Shown: positions 59,357 through 64,000 of the stretch, piece by piece
Layout: each line of letters begins with the position of its first letter
Numbering within the stretch: position 1 is the first letter of the stretch
Made by a program: the position numbers and the translations under genes
The notes under the pieces: generated by a model
What the model saw: the letters and a program-made list of their open reading frames with translations, nothing else
Told to the model about the DNA's origin: nothing
The model's database searches: none
Source: Synchiropus splendidus
Lineage: Eukaryota > Chordata > Actinopteri > Syngnathiformes > Callionymidae
Length of the DNA: 64,000 nt
Assembly: GCF_027744825.2 (NCBI RefSeq)
Contig: NC_071343.1
Location: 16,612,366 to 16,676,365, forward strand
Direction of reading: 5' to 3'

Positions 59357-61875
59357 TGTATAAATGAGTATCATTGTGAGGCTACTTTCATGTTGCTAGC
59401 CATGCATGAGCTAGCGCAGCGTTTACAGACCCGTGGTTCATGCCACAGGTAGAGTGTATCTCATGCCTGCATAACAACACCTCACCAAGTGGAACGGAAT
59501 GGAAAACTTTGTTAGCCTACGATGAACAGATGACCAGAGTAACCTGAGCTTCCGATGAAAGTTTTAAAGCTGACATTGCTGGTTGAGGCGAAGGGAAGAG
59601 ATTGAGCCAATATGGCTCCCGTGGGCTTTGACTCGAATTCCGGTGCCACAAATGGCAGTATACAGTAAGTCGTGCTTCAGGAGGGCTGTTGTTGCTGAAA
59701 TGACGTGTTATCACCACAATCTGTTGCGCAGTTTTATTCTGAAAGACTGTTGCATGTCTGACAAACTCAAGGCCCCAGAGGCCACATCAGTCATGTGGGC
59801 CATGAGCCGAGGCTCCACATCTAAGACGCTGCTGAGTAAGATACCGTGACATATTGACACACGCAATAACACACTTAAGCTAAGCTAAGAAAGAGAGGTT
59901 GTCATTGTCATTAATTTTAAGGAAACAAAAGAAAAAAAAGTAAAGGAATTGGACTGAGAGCTGTGTCACAGCGGCACAGCTCTGTGATGGTTCCACTTCC
60001 TGAGCGCAATTTCGAACCATCTTGTTGTTTCGGGTTTACAAAAATCTTCGGTGTGTGTGTCCTATTCTCTGTTTACAAAATGAGTAGGAGTGTTTGTCCG
60101 CTCTAGCATAAGACAGTCACATGAACAGTCGCGATTCAGTCAGCCTGTACAAACGCTCGTGTTACTGTACACACCAGATGAGTCCGACACAATCGTCTTC
60201 TGTGTCTTTTCAACATCAAAAGTTGTCACATGCTTTCATTGTTGGATGAAAACAAATAGTATCTGTTAAGCAACAAACGTTTTTAGTATTTCGGAGCCAC
60301 TAAGAATTCAATACACGATAAGACTCATATATGATATGTGCCACTTATGGGCTGATAGACAGCTACCGACATTTTCACTCCTAAGACGTCACATGGTTGC
60401 CAAGTGGCCTTTAACTTCCTTAAGATGACACAGATGTCAGCCTGCATTGCATGTTGATGCATTTCAGTTGAGTCAAATGTTTACCCTCCCGTGGCATTCC
60501 CTGATGCGTGAAAACCACTTGGCAACCTTCAAGACTTGATACCTAAGGAATGAGGTAGAGATTTATTATTATTATTATTATTTTTTTGTGTGTGTGTCTG
60601 TAGATCCTCCTGAGGTCCTTTCTGATCACTGTGACTATTCAATGTCCATTTCTTCAGTCGGCTGTAACAAAACTCACTGTGAGCACATTGAAAAATGTTC
60701 ATTCAGGTCAAATTGAATTCAACATGTTTGAATGTAGCAGCAGGTCTGATTGAGTCATTTTACTACGTTGCTTCACCTCAGTGTCAAAATATAAACTATG
60801 CTCCCACAGAACAGCGTCAGCTCCGCTCCGGGCAATAACCAGTGGAATCTTAATCTTTCCACAGTGTCATGGGTCTGCTTCTCCCATAAAGCTTTCTTCA
60901 TGAAATATCCTTGTGGAGGGGATCGGATGACATTTTAAACTAGCTCAGTTTCAGCCTCAAAGGCTTGAGCCGCCACAATCTCCGGTGGGTGACGGGAGAA
61001 GTACTTTCAGCTACCTCCCTCCATAATCTTATTCATTCACTCATGACCTTGAGTTCACGACGGCAGGTGGAGCGTATCTGAAATCCTGCTTCTGTCTTTT
61101 AGGTTTGGTAATATTTGATTCAAGACGGCTCTGACCTGGAGACATCAAAGTCAGAGGGCGAAGAAAAGGATTCATTAAGAACTCCAAAATAACATGGTTC
61201 AAAACATTGTAAAAGCTGTCTGAAGCAGACACAGAGTCAGAGCAGAGTCTTTCACCAATCATTTCAGAACCCGCAGCAGCATATGGGCTGTTGTCACGGT
61301 TGTCGGCCACACACACGAGAGTTCTGTCCTCAGGCTGGACTTATGCAGATAAGTCTTCATCTCTGCCAGCGCTTCGCATCATGCTCATTTGCACCATTAA
61401 AAGCAGCCTAACATGTTTCTTCCTCTGTCACTGTTGCTCATGTTCCAGCTCTGATTTGCTCCTAAAGTTTTGTCGCTAATTTAATATCTGCCTGTGCTGG
61501 CATGTCAATATTTTTCCTGATGGTAATGAGACATGCAGCTGCCAACACAAGACAATTCTTGTGTAATTTGGAGCCAGGAAATGACAATGGAGCCATCACT
61601 TATGATGACATGCATGTGCAGTGATGGAAGACGCAGTCAAGAAGCCTTTTCTCACGCGTACACTGATGAAAGATGCAGGGAAGCACTTTAGGCTCTTGTA
61701 AAACATAATATGAGAGAGGTCATTTTTATGATGCAGTTTAAAGCAGCACTATGTAGTTTTAGAATATTTGTTTTTGGCGTCACCACTGGTAAAAGAGTGT
61801 CATTGCAACTTGCCTTGAAAAAATGCTGAAAATGTCAACAGTGGCGGCAATATACAGAATGCATTCATCTATAAA

Positions 61876-61995
61876 TCGTATTTTACAGACTATAGAGCAC
61901 ACTGGAATATTAGCCGCACCCACGAAATCTAAGAAGGAAAACAGATCTTTTTCGTACATAAGCCACACCAGCTTATAAGCTGCGGGTGCACTATT
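61876..61995. repeat. TATAAGCCGC-type interspersed repeat
   Basis: The modules GACTATAGAGCACACTGGAA, TATTAGCCGCACCCACGAAA, TACATAAGCCACACCAGCTT and ATAAGCTGCGGGTGC are variants of one unit (TATAAGCCGCACC) in an arrangement common in vertebrate miniature DNA elements. I assign it as a repeat by this internal similarity. Superfamily not determined. Confidence 0.5.
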
Positions 61996-62489
61996 GCTGT
62001 CTGCGCCGCAGAAAATCTTGATCACTTCTCGCAGTCCTCTAGTTCTAGTTTTGAAAACGGGGTCCTGCATTAAGACTGACTCATGAAACAAACTAGGCAA
62101 TGTTCTGAACTTGAATCATGAACTCATGAAGTGTTCAAAAAGCACTGTTTTCACCCTCCAGTAGATCGTCTCTGTTGGCAGTGCTGCGGACACACAGGCG
62201 AAAACAGCGCAATTTCAGCGCTTTAAAGGTAAATAAAATGCCTGTGATATCATCCGTTTGATGTGACAAGGCTCAGTATTTTTGCCAGCATGACGCCGTG
62301 TAGACAGTAAACGCTAGGGACGCTTCGAGAGACAGGGAGAGCATTCAGAGGAAGCAGCTGTCTTCAACCTCTTTCATGAAAGTTTCCACTCTGGATGTTT
62401 GCAAAAGTTCAGATTCAGGTGGTCAAAAAACTGATCTGACACGCACAAAACAGCAACGGATTCGGTCGTGGTTTATTCCGTATTAAAAC

Positions 62490-63219
62490 GACACCTGAGA
62501 AAGGCAGGTTGTTTGAACAAATAGAAGTTCGAACAAAAATTTAGAGATTTTTTTGCTTCTGATTTCGAACGAAAATCCAGAACTCGAACGCCCCCGAAAA
62601 AAAGCCGGAAAAAACGTGCGCGGACCGATCGGCTGACCCATGAGGCGCTTTGTTATTGTGTATAACGCAGCCTCTGTATGCAGACGTGTCCCGTTAGCTA
62701 CATTTACTGACTGTTTTTTCTTCATATTGAGGTGTAAAACCTTTCCTGTCTCCACACTGGACCGTGGTAGAGTGTCACAGGGGAGGTGCTCGCTCTCCAC
62801 ACCTCCGAGGCTGGAGCTCACACTCCAGGGTTTGATGTCCTGTTGTGGGCTGGAGCTAGGACAGGGATGAGGCGAGTCTGGGACAGAGCTAAGTTACTTG
62901 GTTTATGACTTTGTCACAGCCAAACTGCACAGAAGCGCACATTCAGAGCTGGACACGCACCGGGCACCTCTTCACTTCTGGAGAGACGTCACTCACTCGG
63001 CAACCCCTCCCACATGCAGCGGCCACACACATAGAGGAACAGCCACCTGCAGCAGACACTCTACATTTGCTCCTACAAAAGACTATTTTAAGGCTTGGAA
63101 CGCCTTATTTCTATTTCCATTCATTGTAATGGGAAAAATCGATTCAGATTTCGAACAAATCATTTCTCAAACGGCCTTCTGGAACGGATTGTGGTCGAGA
63201 GCCGAAGTACCACTGTACT
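62490..63219 (-). mobile_element. TIR transposon fragment B (opposite end preserved)
   Basis: The inverted homologue of 13545-14010 fills 62490-63030. It is followed by further element sequence with TTCCATTCATTGTAATGGG and ends GCCGAAGTACCACTG next to TA. It keeps the end that fragment A lacks. At about 62700-62765 it has an insertion absent from fragment A. No transposase frame is intact. The flanking TA suggests Tc1/mariner-like insertion, but neither fragment has both ends, so target duplication cannot be shown. Confidence 0.75.
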
Positions 63220-64000
63220 TGAATTCTGGAAATGTATTTTTCTCAGTGGTGCTCCAATTGACGGGCCACGGATCATGACAGGCCAATATCCGTGAAAAAA
63301 TATGTGATTGATATTTGTGGATCACTGCCTTTTATTGCCTAATACAAAAACTGATCAACTGTGAAGCAGCCTGATGTGTTGTGTAGTGTCCCCTCCCCTT
63401 ATCCTCCTGACGGCAGCAACATGTCTGCAAGTTTTATCGGTCCACGGTGTAATGGTTGCATCCCAACGAAAAAATGCTTCATGGGAGAAGCAGGGTAAAA
63501 GGCTTACAACTAATTTAATACGGCATTTATTGTACGAGCACTTGATGAAGTACGATGAGTTTTCAGGGTTCAAACAGCAGGTACTGTAGCGCAAGCAAAG
63601 CAGCATAATCCGTGGACAGTCAGAAAGTGAAGAAAGGAAAAAAAAGAGTTTTTATGTCAGATCTGGCAACTAATACAGTAATCTGGAAGGGATTCAGTCC
63701 AGAAGTGTCAAAGCACTTTGTCCTGCAGACTGTCTTCGCCGGTGATGTTAGTAGTTACTGAGGCTCATGAAGTGTTATCTTCATTTGTGGTACTGTGAAG
63801 GGAGAGAGCTTCCAGGTGTGCTGGAGCGCAGTTTGGCAACAGAAGTATGGCGGATTACAGGTGTTGTTTCTCAAGCTACATGAGGAGGCTACCTACAGAG
63901 GATCACACATTTTATCTGCAACAACACACTGGTCCAACATCAGTAGTGAGTTAGATTACCAGTTCAGCACTGAAAACATTTGTATTCTGAACTAACGTTC

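Larger units (their letters stand above)
47555..64000. other. Long non-coding stretch, probably intron 1 of the 47.5-kb gene
   Basis: No convincing exon was found on either strand in 16 kb. The region contains a CT-rich segment interrupted by a hAT-type miniature element (52508-52674), a larger hAT relic (54380-55026), a GTTAGG-rich dispersed repeat (56055-56535), a TA microsatellite (57953-58006), a TATAAGCCGC-type repeat (61876-61995) and a partial TIR element (62490-63219). The longest open frames (for example 55416-55694) match nothing I recognise. The intron assignment is inference. Confidence 0.4.

Noticed and set aside
59583..59849. 89-codon plus-strand open frame with Cys residues
   Set aside because: It has no family motif and no splice context, and the opposite strand is equally open. 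Probably chance or an old repeat.

Overview
The window looks like nuclear DNA of a teleost fish, probably a spiny-rayed (percomorph-type) species. The genes are split by GT-AG introns, the encoded proteins match vertebrate families, the introns are mid-sized (about 0.1 to 7 kb), and the non-coding DNA is full of short DNA-transposon relics and AT dinucleotide microsatellites. There are no bacterial operons, CRISPR arrays or phage genes.

Layout. (1) 1-17720: the 5' part of TMEM163, a zinc transporter, on the minus strand. Only coding exons 1 and 2 are inside the window; the rest must lie left of base 1. (2) 20019-24936: complete ACMSD on the plus strand, with 10 coding exons that join in frame into 336 residues and keep all known metal and catalytic residues. 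(3) 25382-31967: CCNT2 (cyclin T2) on the plus strand, with 10 coding exons and about 682 residues. (4) 33723-40405: MAP3K19 (YSK4) on the minus strand, with nine coding exons found, at least one more required by reading phase, a TATA box and a 5' leader carrying an upstream ORF. (5) 43600-44066, minus strand: a short unidentified exon-like stretch. (6) 47497-47554, plus strand: a first coding exon with a signal-peptide-like start in GC-richer DNA. The gene is unidentified, and no further exon could be supported in the remaining 16 kb, so this may be a very long first intron.

The order TMEM163 / ACMSD / CCNT2 / MAP3K19 with these relative strands is, as I know it, the same as in human chromosome 2q21, so the block is an old vertebrate neighbourhood and not a functional operon. 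TMEM163 and ACMSD are head to head (2.7 kb apart). ACMSD and CCNT2 are in tandem, 445 bp apart. CCNT2 and MAP3K19 are tail to tail (1.8 kb apart).

The accessory layer is mostly mobile DNA. A hAT-type miniature element family has about eight copies, one with an 8-bp flanking duplication. A larger hAT relic is flanked by perfect 8-bp duplications. Two partial copies of one TIR element each retain a different end. There is also a probable Tc1-like relic with 31-bp inverted repeats and a perfect 22-bp-arm palindrome, and a degenerate GTCAAGTC tandem array. I found no convincing new multi-gene system. The most useful leads are the unidentified exons near 43.7 kb and 47.5 kb and the strong palindromes at 33.1 kb and 45.9 kb.
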